NCBI GenBank assembly: GCA_002292265.1
Contig: DBBQ01000023.1
Location: forward strand, 42,656 to 105,514
Length of the DNA stretch: 62,859 nucleotides
Source: Flavobacteriaceae bacterium UBA980
GTDB lineage: Bacteria > Bacteroidota > Bacteroidia > Flavobacteriales > Flavobacteriaceae
Direction of reading: 5' to 3'
Shown here: one piece after another, positions 9,074-18,612 of the stretch
Numbering within the stretch: the first letter of the stretch is position 1
Layout of the letters: the number at the start of each line of letters is the position of its first letter
Notes under the pieces: model-generated
The model's input: only the letters and a program-made list of their open reading frames with translations
What the model was told of the DNA's origin: nothing
The model's database searches: none
Translations under genes and position numbers: made by a program

Positions 9074-10120
9074 ATGGAACCACCGCTTGCGCTCCAAACC
9101 CAATTGGAACAACTTTGGCTAGAGCAAAAACCTTTTGTAGCCTTTTGTCCACCTCACTCAACCGAAGTACAACTTTACTTTCAAGAGGACAACACCTTAC
9201 ATACCTCAATGAGGTTAAATGACTCGGGTTTTGCCCTGGCACCATTTGATCCCGAAACCTCCACTTTTTTTATTCCCAATACGCTCCAAAAGAGTTTTCC
9301 AATCCCTAAAGCGCAACAGCAGTTTCCTTCAGAAATCCCACTCGAAGAAACCCAACAGGAAAAAACGGCTTTTGTTCAATTGGTCCAAAAGGCAGTGCAT
9401 ACCATTTCTTCAGGAAGCTTTAAAAAACTGGTCGTTTCTCGTAAAATAGAACACCGAACGAGCAAAAGTCCTGTCGTCGTATTTATGGATTTACTCGGAG
9501 CTTATAATGAGGCCATGGTCTATTTGTGGAGCCATCCGAGGGGTGGCTGTTGGCTGGGTGCGAGTCCCGAAAAGTTTTTAAAGAAGACTGGGAAAGGAGT
9601 ACAAACCGAAGCTTTGGCGGGAACCCAACAACATCAGTCCACTGAAGCGGTGGTTTGGAAACAAAAAGAAATCGAGGAGCAGCAACTCGTAGTGGAACAA
9701 ATACGCGAGGATCTGGAGCCCTTTTTTACTAGGGGGGAAATAAAAGAACATTCCCCGCGCACTATTCGAGCGGGAAATCTAGTCCACAGGAGTAGTTTGT
9801 TTGAATTGCCCACATCTCAGCAGCCGTTGTACCTTTTGGCAAAGGCATTACATCCTACACCAGCTGTAGGAGGGATTCCAAAGGTAAAAGCCGTAGAATT
9901 TATTAAAAAAGAGGAAGGTTACGACCGTTCTTTTTACACAGGATATTTTGGTCCTGTGAGTAAAAACGAAGCACATCTTTTTGTCAATTTGCGTTGTGCC
10001 TCCTACGAAGCGGGAATATTTTGTTTGTATGTAGGGGCTGGAATTACCGTAGAAAGCCAGCCTGAAAAGGAATGGGAGGAAACCCAACGAAAAGCACTAA
10101 CCATCGCAAAAGTCTTATAA
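9074..10120 (+). CDS. menF: Isochorismate synthase
   Basis: Chorismate-utilising enzyme that converts chorismate to isochorismate, the entry to menaquinone synthesis. The 348-residue protein carries the C-terminal chorismate-binding block: GASPEKFL, EALAGT, LHPTPAVGGIPK and YDRSFYTGYFGP, in the usual order. The N-terminal third is short and divergent, normal for Bacteroidota MenF. Its ATG directly follows the stop of the thioesterase gene (no intervening base), indicating coupling. A 61-bp gap separates it from menD. A siderophore-type EntC is very similar, but the men context decides. Confidence 0.94.
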   Translation: MEPPLALQTQLEQLWLEQKPFVAFCPPHSTEVQLYFQEDNTLHTSMRLNDSGFALAPFDPETSTFFIPNTLQKSFPIPKAQQQFPSEIPLEETQQEKTAFVQLVQKAVHTISSGSFKKLVVSRKIEHRTSKSPVVVFMDLLGAYNEAMVYLWSHPRGGCWLGASPEKFLKKTGKGVQTEALAGTQQHQSTEAVVWKQKEIEEQQLVVEQIREDLEPFFTRGEIKEHSPRTIRAGNLVHRSSLFELPTSQQPLYLLAKALHPTPAVGGIPKVKAVEFIKKEEGYDRSFYTGYFGPVSKNEAHLFVNLRCASYEAGIFCLYVGAGITVESQPEKEWEETQRKALTIAKVL

Positions 10121-10148
10121 AGTCTTTCGTTTATGCCTTTGGGTTTTG

Positions 10149-10156
10149 TACTTTTG
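10149..10156 (+). promoter_or_regulatory. Possible internal promoter before menD
   Basis: TACTTTTG, a perfect TAnnTTTG box, lies in the only sizeable gap of the men operon, 25 nt before the menD start. No well-placed TTG element was found, so it may be chance. Confidence 0.25.
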
Positions 10157-10181
10157 GACCTTGGAAGTTGATTCTTGAAGC

Positions 10182-11966
10182 ATGAGTACATATCCCACGA
10201 TTCCCCTTGCCCAAACGGTTGTTCGCCTGTGCGAAGCTGCTGGTATCGAACGGATTGTGATTTGCGCAGGTTCCCGAAATGCTCCTCTTACAAACGGCTT
10301 TGTTTCCTTGCCTTTTTTTAAAACCTACAGTATTGTCGATGAACGTGCTGCCGCTTTTTTTGCACTAGGCATGGCGCAACAACTTCAAAAGCCTGTAGCT
10401 CTGGTTTGCACTTCCGGTTCTGCGTTACTCAATTTTTATCCTGCCGTAGCCGAAGCCTATTACAGTGATCTTCCACTGGTCATTCTCTCTGCAGATCGTA
10501 TGCCCCACCGTATTGACATTGGCGATGGACAAACCATCCGCCAAACCGGAGTTTTTGAACCGCATCTCGAAACGACAGCGGTGTTAAAACCCGACGTAAT
10601 TCACGCCACGGAAACCCTACTGGAGAATCCCATGCAAACACTCCTACCTCCTCTGGCAACTCCAAAAGTGGTAAAAGAAATTCAAAAGGAGCATCAAAAG
10701 CACAACGAAAAAGAGATTGTACGCGTATTGGAAACTGCTCTTCAGCAGAGTGGTCCGGGACATATAAACCTTCCACTGGAAGAACCGCTTTATGACACGA
10801 CTTCTGAAAAAATTCCTCTGCCGGGAGTGAAAACGGACAAAGCAATACCCCAAATTGAGGAATCTAAATTAGGGCCTCACTCCGAACGTTGGCAGAGGTG
10901 TGCTAAAAAATGGGTTATTGTTGGGGTCTTGTCTCCACACAGTATCGAACAAAAGTGGGTGGAGGCTTTGTGTGAGGACCCTTCTGTTGTTGTTTTTACG
11001 GAAACCACCTCCAATCTGAGCCATCCCAATGCAATCTACTCCATCGATACACTTATGGCTCCGCTAGAGCAAGTGGATGAAAAATGGCGGGCTGCACTCC
11101 AGCCTGAAATCCTTTTGACCTTCGGCGGGATGGTAGTTTCCAAAAAGATCAAAGCTTTTTTGAGAAAATATCGCCCCCAGCAGCATTGGCATGTGGATGT
11201 GAAAAAGGCGTACAATACTTACTACTGCCTAACAGAACACCTTAAAACGACGCCTCAACACTTTATTAAAACGTTGTATTCGGGACAAAAAAAGAGTGTG
11301 AGTGATTTTCAAACTTTCGTTCGCAAACCCTATACTCAGTTTCAGGGTTCTGGAGAAGAATACCTCAAAAAAGTAGATTTTTCAGACCTCAAAGTCTTTG
11401 AGCTTCTAGCTGCTAAGTGGCCATCGGGTTACCCGTTGCAATTGGCAAACAGTTCCTCGATTCGGTATGCGCAACTCTTTTCATGGCCTTCAGGAACTCC
11501 TGTTTTTTGTAATCGGGGGACTAGTGGAATAGATGGAAGCACCGCTACCGCAGTGGGCGCTGCACAGCTTAGCGAAAAGCCTACGGTGCTGATTACTGGT
11601 GATTTGAGTTTCTTCTACGACATCAACGGATTATGGAACAATTACATTCCGAAAAACTTTAAAATTATACTCATCAATAATGGGGGAGGAGGCATCTTTA
11701 GAATCTTACCTGGTGAAAAAGACAGCGCGAAATACGACACCTATTTTGAGACCATACACCAACGCGATGCTCGGTATGTGGCCAAGGCATTTGGATGTAA
11801 ATATAGAAAAGCGACTTCCTTGGGCGCTTTAAAAATAAAGTTGCCGCGCTTTTTTAAGTCAAATACGGCCCCACAAATTTTAGAAATCCAAACCCCACGA
11901 AAACTAAATGATACGGTTTTACTGGATTATTTTAAAACAATGGCTTCAAAATCTATATTTTCGTAA
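10182..11966 (+). CDS. menD: 2-succinyl-5-enolpyruvyl-6-hydroxy-3-cyclohexene-1-carboxylate synthase (SEPHCHC synthase)
   Basis: Thiamine-diphosphate enzyme that joins isochorismate and 2-oxoglutarate. The 594-residue protein has the N-terminal pyrimidine-binding domain (CAGSRNAPL, the catalytic-glutamate region [23 protein letters not shown]) and the C-terminal diphosphate domain with the [13 protein letters not shown] to [11 protein letters not shown] block, the ThDP/Mg-binding motif at about residues 475-510. Length is normal. The middle domain (about 200-380) is weakly conserved. menB follows after 13 bp. Confidence 0.97.
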   Translation: MSTYPTIPLAQTVVRLCEAAGIERIVICAGSRNAPLTNGFVSLPFFKTYSIVDERAAAFFALGMAQQLQKPVALVCTSGSALLNFYPAVAEAYYSDLPLVILSADRMPHRIDIGDGQTIRQTGVFEPHLETTAVLKPDVIHATETLLENPMQTLLPPLATPKVVKEIQKEHQKHNEKEIVRVLETALQQSGPGHINLPLEEPLYDTTSEKIPLPGVKTDKAIPQIEESKLGPHSERWQRCAKKWVIVGVLSPHSIEQKWVEALCEDPSVVVFTETTSNLSHPNAIYSIDTLMAPLEQVDEKWRAALQPEILLTFGGMVVSKKIKAFLRKYRPQQHWHVDVKKAYNTYYCLTEHLKTTPQHFIKTLYSGQKKSVSDFQTFVRKPYTQFQGSGEEYLKKVDFSDLKVFELLAAKWPSGYPLQLANSSSIRYAQLFSWPSGTPVFCNRGTSGIDGSTATAVGAAQLSEKPTVLITGDLSFFYDINGLWNNYIPKNFKIILINNGGGGIFRILPGEKDSAKYDTYFETIHQRDARYVAKAFGCKYRKATSLGALKIKLPRFFKSNTAPQILEIQTPRKLNDTVLLDYFKTMASKSIFS

Positions 11967-11979
11967 AAAAAAGCAATAT

Positions 11980-12795
11980 ATGAGAACATGGGAATCTTTA
12001 GGAGACTACAGCGACATCCTATTTGAGTTATGCGAAGGAGTTGCCAAAATTACGATCAATCGACCTGAAGTTTACAATGCTTTCCGACCAGAAACCAACA
12101 TTCAAATGTTGGAGGCGATGGAAGTATGTCGTGAACGCAACGATATCGATGTGGTGGTTTTTACGGGTATTGGCGATAAGGCCTTTTGTAGTGGAGGTGA
12201 TCAAAATGTAAAAGGGGTAGGCGGATATGTTGGAGAAGACGGAATACCTCGACTCAACGTTTTGGATTTGCACAAGCGTATCCGAGAACTGCCTAAACCC
12301 GTCATAGCGATGGTCAACGGGTATGCCATAGGTGGGGGCCATGTCCTTCACGTGGTTTGCGATTTGACAATAGCCAGTGACAATGCCATTTTTGGTCAAA
12401 CGGGTCCTAAAGTAGGAAGTTTTGACGGAGGCTTTGGTTCTTCCTATTTAGCGCGTCATGTGGGTCAAAAGAAAGCCCGTGAGATTTGGTTTCTCTGTCA
12501 GCAGTATAGTGCCCAAGAAGCACTGGAAATGGGATTGATTAATAAAGTAGTTCCCTTGAACCAGTTGGAACACACGGTTATGGAATGGTGCAGCATCATG
12601 CAGCAACGCAGTCCGCTGGCACTACGAATGATCAAACGTTCTTTAAATGCCGAGCTAGACGGCCAGCACGGGTTGATGCAACTGGCAGGAGACGCTACCT
12701 TGATGTATTATTTAATGGAGGAAGCCCAGGAGGGGAAAAAAGCCTTTTTAGAAAAACGCCCTCCTAATTTTAAAAAATATCCAAAGTTCCCGTAA
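11980..12795 (+). CDS. menB: 1,4-dihydroxy-2-naphthoyl-CoA synthase
   Basis: Crotonase-family enzyme that closes the naphthoquinol ring from o-succinylbenzoyl-CoA. The 271-residue protein shows [22 protein letters not shown] (oxyanion hole) and [17 protein letters not shown], the last being characteristic of MenB rather than general enoyl-CoA hydratases. I start at ATG 11980 ([10 protein letters not shown]); an upstream in-frame start at 11908 would overlap the end of menD and adds unrelated residues. The C-terminal [16 protein letters not shown] tail is typical. menA follows after 3 bp. Confidence 0.97.
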   Translation: MRTWESLGDYSDILFELCEGVAKITINRPEVYNAFRPETNIQMLEAMEVCRERNDIDVVVFTGIGDKAFCSGGDQNVKGVGGYVGEDGIPRLNVLDLHKRIRELPKPVIAMVNGYAIGGGHVLHVVCDLTIASDNAIFGQTGPKVGSFDGGFGSSYLARHVGQKKAREIWFLCQQYSAQEALEMGLINKVVPLNQLEHTVMEWCSIMQQRSPLALRMIKRSLNAELDGQHGLMQLAGDATLMYYLMEEAQEGKKAFLEKRPPNFKKYPKFP

Positions 12796-12798
12796 TCT

Positions 12799-13701
12799 AT
12801 GCTGAATCAAACCCAGGTATGGATTCGCGCCGCTCGCCTACGTACACTACCGCTCTCGGTTTCTGGAATTATTGTAGGAAATGCACTTTGCTTGTCTGAC
12901 TTGAATTTTTCTTGGATTCTTTTTGTCTTGTTGCTACTCACTGCGATAAGTTTTCAGATTATTTCGAACCTCGCAAACGATTATGGAGATGGTGTCAAAG
13001 GGACGGATAACGAGCAACGGGTTGGGCCCGAACGGGTTTTTCAGGCAGGGCTTCTGAGCAGGAGAGCATTAAAAAAAGGAATTGTCGTGAGCGCCACGGT
13101 GGCTTTAGTTCTAGCATTGGGAGCGATCTTTTATGCCTTTGGGACTACTTCTTGGATATACGTTTTGATTTTTTTGGGCTTGAGTGTGTTGAGTGTTTGG
13201 GCAGCCATAACCTACACTGTAGGAGAAGGAGCTTACGGGTATAGAGGTTGGGGTGATTTTTTTGTATTGCTCTTTTTTGGAGGCTTGAGTGTAATGGGAT
13301 CTTATTTTGTCCAACTCAAAACGATAAATACCATGTCGTTCCTATTGGCCTTAGTGATTGGTCTTTTATCGGTAGGAGTACTCAACCTAAATAATATGCG
13401 CGATCAAATAAATGACGCTGCAGTAGGTAAACGAACACTTGCGGTACTTTTGGGAGATAAAGCAAAGGCGTACCATCTATTTCTAATCGGTGGAGCATTA
13501 GCCGTACTTTTTGGAGTGTTTTTTTATACCCAATTCAGATTTTATTGGTTACCCTTATTAGTAGCCTTTCCTTTGATGATTCACCTTAGAGTGGTTTTAA
13601 AAAATAAAATATCTACAGACTTAGATCCGGAATTGAAAAAGTTAGCGGGGACCACTTTTTTACTGTCTTTACTCATTTTTATTACCTTATGCTTGGGCTG
13701 A
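12799..13701 (+). CDS. menA: 1,4-dihydroxy-2-naphthoate polyprenyltransferase
   Basis: Inner-membrane UbiA-family prenyltransferase that attaches the isoprenoid tail to dihydroxynaphthoate. The 300-residue protein is strongly hydrophobic, with about eight or nine membrane segments. Both aspartate-rich substrate motifs are visible: NDYGDGVKGTDN near residue 58 and the NMRDQINDAAVGKRTLAVLLG region near residue 200. Its stop overlaps the menC start by one base (TGATG), typical of translational coupling. Confidence 0.97.
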   Translation: MLNQTQVWIRAARLRTLPLSVSGIIVGNALCLSDLNFSWILFVLLLLTAISFQIISNLANDYGDGVKGTDNEQRVGPERVFQAGLLSRRALKKGIVVSATVALVLALGAIFYAFGTTSWIYVLIFLGLSVLSVWAAITYTVGEGAYGYRGWGDFFVLLFFGGLSVMGSYFVQLKTINTMSFLLALVIGLLSVGVLNLNNMRDQINDAAVGKRTLAVLLGDKAKAYHLFLIGGALAVLFGVFFYTQFRFYWLPLLVAFPLMIHLRVVLKNKISTDLDPELKKLAGTTFLLSLLIFITLCLG

Positions 13702-14729
13702 TGGAAGCACGCTATTTTAAACATTCACTTCAATTCAAACGTCCCAGTGGAACCTCTCGAGGTATTCTGACGACCAAAGACAGTTGGTTCCTTATATTAT
13801 CCCAGGACGGAAAACGGGGCGTAGGGGAATGTAGTCTGTTGTCGGGTCTCAGTCATGACGATACTCCCGATTTTGAAAAGCAATTAGCAGCCTTGTGTAC
13901 TGCCCTCAACGAACAGGTTTCTCTTCCAGATCTTCAGCAGTGGCCCGCCCTACGAATGGGTTATGAGACGGCCTTACTTGATTTAGCAGCAGATCGTCCT
14001 TTTGAATTATTTCCTTCCGTTTTTACTAGTGGTTCAGATTCCGTCCCCATCAACGGTTTGGTGTGGATGGGTTCTTTTGACGATATGAGTCAGCAAATCA
14101 AAACGCTTCTTGAAAAAGGGTTTGATTGCATCAAGCTCAAAATCGGAGCGATTCATTTTGAAGAAGAACTAAAACTGCTGGCTCAAATACGAAAAGAGTT
14201 TAACGCCTCAGAAGTTATCATCCGGGTAGATGCCAACGGTGCTTTTTCTCCTGTAAACGCCTTGGAACAGTTAAAACGTCTTAACGATTATGAGTTGCAC
14301 TCCATTGAACAGCCACTTGCTGTAAACCAATGGGAAGCCCTGAATGACCTCTGTGAAAAAAGTCCACTTCCAATTGCTCTCGATGAAGAATTAATTGGGC
14401 GGTTTACTGAAAAGGAGTGTTTAACTTTATTACAGACGATTCAACCTGCCTATATCATTTTAAAACCTAGTCTGCTCGGAGGTTTTCAAGCTTCTGAACA
14501 ATGGATTAAGTGGGCAGAAAGTCAAAAAATTGGTTGGTGGGTAACCAGTGCCTTAGAAAGTAATGTAGGGCTTAACGCCATTGCACAATGGACTTACACC
14601 CAAAAGTATTTAGGACATCAAGGGTTGGGGACGGGATCCCTTTTTACCAACAACATTGACAGTCCTTTGGTAATAAAAAAGGGTTGTTTGTGGGTTGATA
14701 ATTTAATACCTTGGAGTCAAATAAACTGA
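13701..14729 (+). CDS. menC: o-Succinylbenzoate synthase
   Basis: Enolase-superfamily dehydratase that makes o-succinylbenzoate. The superfamily residues are in place: KLKIG with the catalytic lysine, the metal ligands in VDANGAF, SIEQPL and ALDEEL, and the second catalytic lysine in LKPSLLGG. I choose ATG 13701 (MEARYFKHS, 342 residues), which overlaps the menA stop as TGATG; an in-frame ATG at 13689 exists but lies deeper in menA. The gene ends 1 bp before the CPBP protease gene. Confidence 0.95.
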   Translation: MEARYFKHSLQFKRPSGTSRGILTTKDSWFLILSQDGKRGVGECSLLSGLSHDDTPDFEKQLAALCTALNEQVSLPDLQQWPALRMGYETALLDLAADRPFELFPSVFTSGSDSVPINGLVWMGSFDDMSQQIKTLLEKGFDCIKLKIGAIHFEEELKLLAQIRKEFNASEVIIRVDANGAFSPVNALEQLKRLNDYELHSIEQPLAVNQWEALNDLCEKSPLPIALDEELIGRFTEKECLTLLQTIQPAYIILKPSLLGGFQASEQWIKWAESQKIGWWVTSALESNVGLNAIAQWTYTQKYLGHQGLGTGSLFTNNIDSPLVIKKGCLWVDNLIPWSQIN

Positions 14730-14730
14730 T

Positions 14731-15633
14731 ATGTTTTTGAACCAGGCTTTGTATATTAAAAACCCTTTTTGGATGTATTTGCTCGGTTCTTTTGTCGTCA
14801 TTGTTTTTACAGTGATTGGTCAGTTTCCCATCATGTTTTTTATGACTGGAGAAAGTCTTGCCACCGCAAGTGGAGACCCGATGGTTGCTTTGAGAAATTT
14901 AGATAAAAATTTACAGCTCCTTTTGCTGCTAATTCCCTTTGTGGTTGGATTTTTAGGTTTGATTTTGGTTGTCAAAAAATTGCACGAACGCACTTTAAAA
15001 AGTATTTCAACGGCACGAGAACGCATCGACTGGAAACGGGTGTTGTTTGCTTTTGTCTTGTGGGGTGGTGTTACTGTTATGCTGGTGTTTGCAGACTATT
15101 TCTTACACCCTGAAGACCATCAATGGAATTTTGAGCCTACATCTTTTGCACTGCTTTTTCTTATTGCAGTAGCCTTAATTCCAATTCAAACAAGCTTAGA
15201 AGAATATATTTTCAGAGGGTATTTGATGCAGGGTTTTGCCTCATATTCCAAAAGCCGATGGGTCGCTTTGCTAATGACTTCTCTAATCTTTGGAATCTTA
15301 CATGTTTTTAATCCCGAGGTAGAGAAATTGGGTTATGGGATCCTTGTTTATTATATAGGAACGGGACTCTTTTTAGGGATTTTAACGTTGATGGACCAAG
15401 GGATTGAGCTGGCCTTAGGATTCCATGCTGCGAATAATTTATTTACAGCGCTATTGGTAACCTCTTCTTGGACAGCATTTCAAACAGAATCTCTGTTGAT
15501 TGATATCTCAACCCCTTCCCTAGGAGCGGAATTGATCATTTCATTGTTTATTTTTTATCCACTATTTCTATGGATTATGTCCAAAAAGTACCATTGGACA
15601 GCATGGAAAGAAAAACTTATTTTTCAACTTTAA
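14731..15633 (+). CDS. CPBP-family intramembrane metalloprotease
   Basis: Polytopic membrane protein of 300 residues with about seven or eight hydrophobic segments. The Abi/CPBP catalytic motifs are complete: EExxxR (E157, E158, R162 in LEEYIFRGYLMQ), the histidine in FGILHVF (H191) and HxxxN in FHAANN (from H232). Such proteins cleave within membranes, for example CAAX-type or bacteriocin-linked substrates; the target here is unknown. It is locked between menC and menE with 1-bp gaps on both sides, so it is expressed with menaquinone synthesis although no known pathway step needs it. Confidence 0.93.
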   Translation: MFLNQALYIKNPFWMYLLGSFVVIVFTVIGQFPIMFFMTGESLATASGDPMVALRNLDKNLQLLLLLIPFVVGFLGLILVVKKLHERTLKSISTARERIDWKRVLFAFVLWGGVTVMLVFADYFLHPEDHQWNFEPTSFALLFLIAVALIPIQTSLEEYIFRGYLMQGFASYSKSRWVALLMTSLIFGILHVFNPEVEKLGYGILVYYIGTGLFLGILTLMDQGIELALGFHAANNLFTALLVTSSWTAFQTESLLIDISTPSLGAELIISLFIFYPLFLWIMSKKYHWTAWKEKLIFQL

Positions 15634-15634
15634 T

Positions 15635-16726
15635 ATGCAAACTCCGCACTACACTAAAATTCACAACCAATTTTTACTCAATGGATGCTATTACGATCAG
15701 ACCACTTTAAAAAAAGTCGCCTATAATTTCATAAAAGAAGGGGATCAATACGAACATTTTTTTGGAGATTTTCTGTTGGATTGGCTGGATCAGTCGGATT
15801 CTATTTATTTGGAGAGTTCTGGGACAACAGCACAGCCTAAAAAGTTATTGTTTAAAAAGCAATCTTTAGTCCATAGCGCCATTGCTACGGGTGATTTTTT
15901 TGGAGTCAGTGTAGGCGATCGCGCGTTACATTGTCTGCCTGTCAATTTTATTGCTGGGAAAATGATGTTGATTCGCGCCATGATTTTAGGCTTGGAGATC
16001 GATTTGATTTCCCCTTCCAAAACCCCTTTTCACAAAAATGAAAAGTCGTATGATTTTGTTGCTATGACTCCCATGCAGGCCTTTCGTTCCTTATCTGAAT
16101 TAGGGCGTATCAAAAAACTGATTATTGGGGGCGCCTATGTTTCCTCGGCCCTTCAAAACGCATTACTTAAAGCTCAAGTAAATGCTTATGAAACATACGG
16201 AATGATGGAAACCTTGTCACATATAGCTGTACGGACTTTGGAAGATCCTGCTTCCGAATTTAAATGTTTGCCCAGTGTTACGGTGCGTCAAGATGAGCGC
16301 AACTGTCTGATTGTTGACGCTCCTAAGTTGGACGTACACAATTTGGTAACCAATGACGAGGTAGAACTTTTTAGTCCCACACATTTTCGTTTGATTGGAC
16401 GTGTGGATCACGTGATCAATTCTGGAGGGGTTAAATTGCATCCGGAACAGATTGAAAGAAAACTCTCAGAACACTTGGCGTTTCACTTTTTTATCGACCG
16501 TATTTCTGATCCTGTTTTAGGAGAAAAAGTAGTTTTGGTGGTCAAAGATGATCCCGAAATCCGTCTTGAAAAGTTGTACAAACAGATCGATAAATGTACA
16601 AACCTAACGAATTACGAAACCCCCAAAGCGATCGTTTGCTTTAAAGAATTTATTCAGACCTACAGCGGAAAAATAAAACGTGCAGCAACCATGGCGCAAA
16701 AGCCCCATCGTGTTTTAGACTTGTAG
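15635..16726 (+). CDS. menE: o-Succinylbenzoate-CoA ligase
   Basis: AMP-forming ligase that activates o-succinylbenzoate with CoA before MenB. Adenylation motifs are visible: LESSGTTAQPKK (phosphate loop), ETYGMMET, the GRVDHVINSGG hinge region and the C-terminal lysine motif TYSGKIKRA. At 363 residues it is shorter than the about 450-residue enterobacterial enzyme, having lost part of the N-terminal subdomain, as in other Bacteroidota. Last gene of the operon; its 3' end overlaps the convergent carboxylase gene by 12 bp. Confidence 0.95.
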   Translation: MQTPHYTKIHNQFLLNGCYYDQTTLKKVAYNFIKEGDQYEHFFGDFLLDWLDQSDSIYLESSGTTAQPKKLLFKKQSLVHSAIATGDFFGVSVGDRALHCLPVNFIAGKMMLIRAMILGLEIDLISPSKTPFHKNEKSYDFVAMTPMQAFRSLSELGRIKKLIIGGAYVSSALQNALLKAQVNAYETYGMMETLSHIAVRTLEDPASEFKCLPSVTVRQDERNCLIVDAPKLDVHNLVTNDEVELFSPTHFRLIGRVDHVINSGGVKLHPEQIERKLSEHLAFHFFIDRISDPVLGEKVVLVVKDDPEIRLEKLYKQIDKCTNLTNYETPKAIVCFKEFIQTYSGKIKRAATMAQKPHRVLDL

Positions 16727-18343
16727 GACGCCCATATTAAACTTTTCAGAAGCGGGAGCCTGATTTGCTATGTCAATGCCCATACTGATCCAAGAACGGG
16801 TTTCTACAGGGTCTATTACCGCATCTACCCAGAGGTGGGAAGCAGCATACAGTATATCGGTCTTTTCTTGGTATTCTTTTTGAATTTTTTCTTTCAGTGC
16901 AGCTTCTTTTTTTGCATCTACTTTGACCCCTTCTTTTTTTGCAGCGGACTTTTCGATTTGTAATAATACGTCAGCGGCCTGATTCCCTCCCATTACAGCC
17001 ATTTTTGCTGTGGGCCACGCCAACATCAAACAGGGGTCAAAGGCTTTTCCGCACATGGCATAATTTCCTGCTCCAAAAGAATTCCCTACCACTACTGTAA
17101 ATTTGGGGACTACCGAATTGGCAACTGCATTGACCATCTTTGCTCCATCTTTGATGATGCCTCCGTGTTCTGCTTTGCTGCCTACCATAAAACCCGTGAC
17201 GTCTTGTAAAAATACCAAGGGGATGTTCCGTTGATTGCAATTGGCGATAAAACGTGTTGCTTTATCTGCGGCATCCCCATAGATCACCCCGCCAAATTGC
17301 ATTTCACCTGTTTTGCTTTTAACTACTTTTCGTTGGTTTGCCACTATCCCAACCGACCAACCGTCAATTTTTGCATAGGTGGTGATTAAAGTTTGGCCGT
17401 ATTCCTTTTTGTATTCATCCATAGAATCAGCATCGACCAAGCGGTCGATCAATTCATAGGAATCGTAAGGTTGGTTACTTTTTTTAGGGATTACGGTATA
17501 AATTGAGTCGGGGTCTCCAATTGGATTTTTTGCAAGCGTACGTTGAAAACCTGCACTATTGGGAATACCTATTTTTTCAACTAAACTGCGGATTTTATCT
17601 AAGGCTTCTCGATCGTTTTTTACTTTGTAATCGGTTACTCCGCTAATACCGCTGTGGGTGTCTGCTCCCCCTAAGAATTCGTTATCTACTTCTTCTCCAA
17701 TGGCGGCTTTCACCAAATAGCTACCAGCCAAAAAGATACTTCCTGTTTTTTCAACAATTAGCGCCTCGTCAGACATGATGGGGAGGTAGGCGCCACCGGC
17801 CACACAACTTCCCATTACTGCAGCAATTTGTACAATACCCCTACTACTCATTTTGGCGTTATTTCTGAAAATTCTACCAAAATTTTCTTTATCGGCAAAG
17901 ATTTCGTCTTGCAAAGGGAGAAAAATCCCAGCACTATCTACCAAGTAGATGATTGGGATTCGGTTTTCCATTGCGATTTCCTGTGCGCGTAGGTTCTTTT
18001 TTGCTGTCATGGGAAACCAAGCCCCAGCTTTGACCGTGGCATCGTTGGCAACTATAACACATCGCTTTCCAGAAACCACTCCAAGAACCACGACCACTCC
18101 TGCCGAGGGACACCCTCCGTATTCTGGATACATATTTTCAGCTGCGAGAATACCAATTTCATGTACGGCATTGGGATCATCCACCAAGTGGTTGATGCGT
18201 TCTCTTGCGGACAGCTTTCCTTGTTCTTTGAGCTTTTTTAAACGGGCTTTGCCTCCCCCTAGTTTATTGGTTCGGGCATGCTCTTGAAGTTTTGCCCATG
18301 CCATTTTTATGGCATCTTTATTTTTTTCGTGTTCTAAATTCAT
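16715..18343 (-). CDS. Acyl-CoA carboxylase, carboxyltransferase (beta) subunit, methylcrotonyl-type
   Basis: Biotin-dependent carboxyltransferase of 542 residues that moves CO2 from carboxybiotin to an acyl-CoA. Both crotonase-like halves are present, with ARERINHLVDD near the start, VDSAGIFLP, GSCVAGGAYLP and QDVTGFMVGSKAE. The central FLAGSYLVKAAIGEEVD segment resembles methylcrotonyl-CoA carboxylases (leucine breakdown) more than propionyl-CoA enzymes. No biotin carboxylase or biotin carrier gene is adjacent, so the partner lies elsewhere. Substrate assignment is tentative. Divergent from the CAL67264-ettA pair. Confidence 0.9.
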   Translation of the reverse strand: MNLEHEKNKDAIKMAWAKLQEHARTNKLGGGKARLKKLKEQGKLSARERINHLVDDPNAVHEIGILAAENMYPEYGGCPSAGVVVVLGVVSGKRCVIVANDATVKAGAWFPMTAKKNLRAQEIAMENRIPIIYLVDSAGIFLPLQDEIFADKENFGRIFRNNAKMSSRGIVQIAAVMGSCVAGGAYLPIMSDEALIVEKTGSIFLAGSYLVKAAIGEEVDNEFLGGADTHSGISGVTDYKVKNDREALDKIRSLVEKIGIPNSAGFQRTLAKNPIGDPDSIYTVIPKKSNQPYDSYELIDRLVDADSMDEYKKEYGQTLITTYAKIDGWSVGIVANQRKVVKSKTGEMQFGGVIYGDAADKATRFIANCNQRNIPLVFLQDVTGFMVGSKAEHGGIIKDGAKMVNAVANSVVPKFTVVVGNSFGAGNYAMCGKAFDPCLMLAWPTAKMAVMGGNQAADVLLQIEKSAAKKEGVKVDAKKEAALKEKIQKEYQEKTDILYAASHLWVDAVIDPVETRSWISMGIDIANQAPASEKFNMGVLQV

Positions 18344-18431
18344 CTGATTGGAATGACATTGCTAAAGTACTAATTTCTATAGGTGTCATTTTAAATAAAT
18401 GTTCGATATTTGTTTCCATCACAAAATCAAA

Positions 18432-18611
18432 ATGAGTTTAAACAAAAACAAGATTGTAGGGTATACCGCACTAATCATGGCGGTTATTGGGAGTGCATTG
18501 ATTTTAATAGGTGTACTTAAATACCCTGAATATGCCATTGGGTTTTCAATTGCAGGAGTTGGTTTTTACGCCATTGCATGGGCGTTTAATGCGTTAAGAG
18601 GTAGAATTTAA
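18432..18611 (+). CDS. CAL67264-family small membrane protein
   Basis: A 59-residue protein with two hydrophobic segments (about residues 7-27 and 32-52) and a basic C terminus ending NALRGRI. It matches, from memory, a small flavobacterial family of unknown function with the same YP...AIG...FYAIAWAFNAL pattern. I start at ATG 18432 (MSLNKNK); the frame is open to 18399. It ends 1 bp before ettA, so the two are surely co-transcribed. The function is unknown. Confidence 0.8.
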   Translation: MSLNKNKIVGYTALIMAVIGSALILIGVLKYPEYAIGFSIAGVGFYAIAWAFNALRGRI

Positions 18612-18612
18612 T

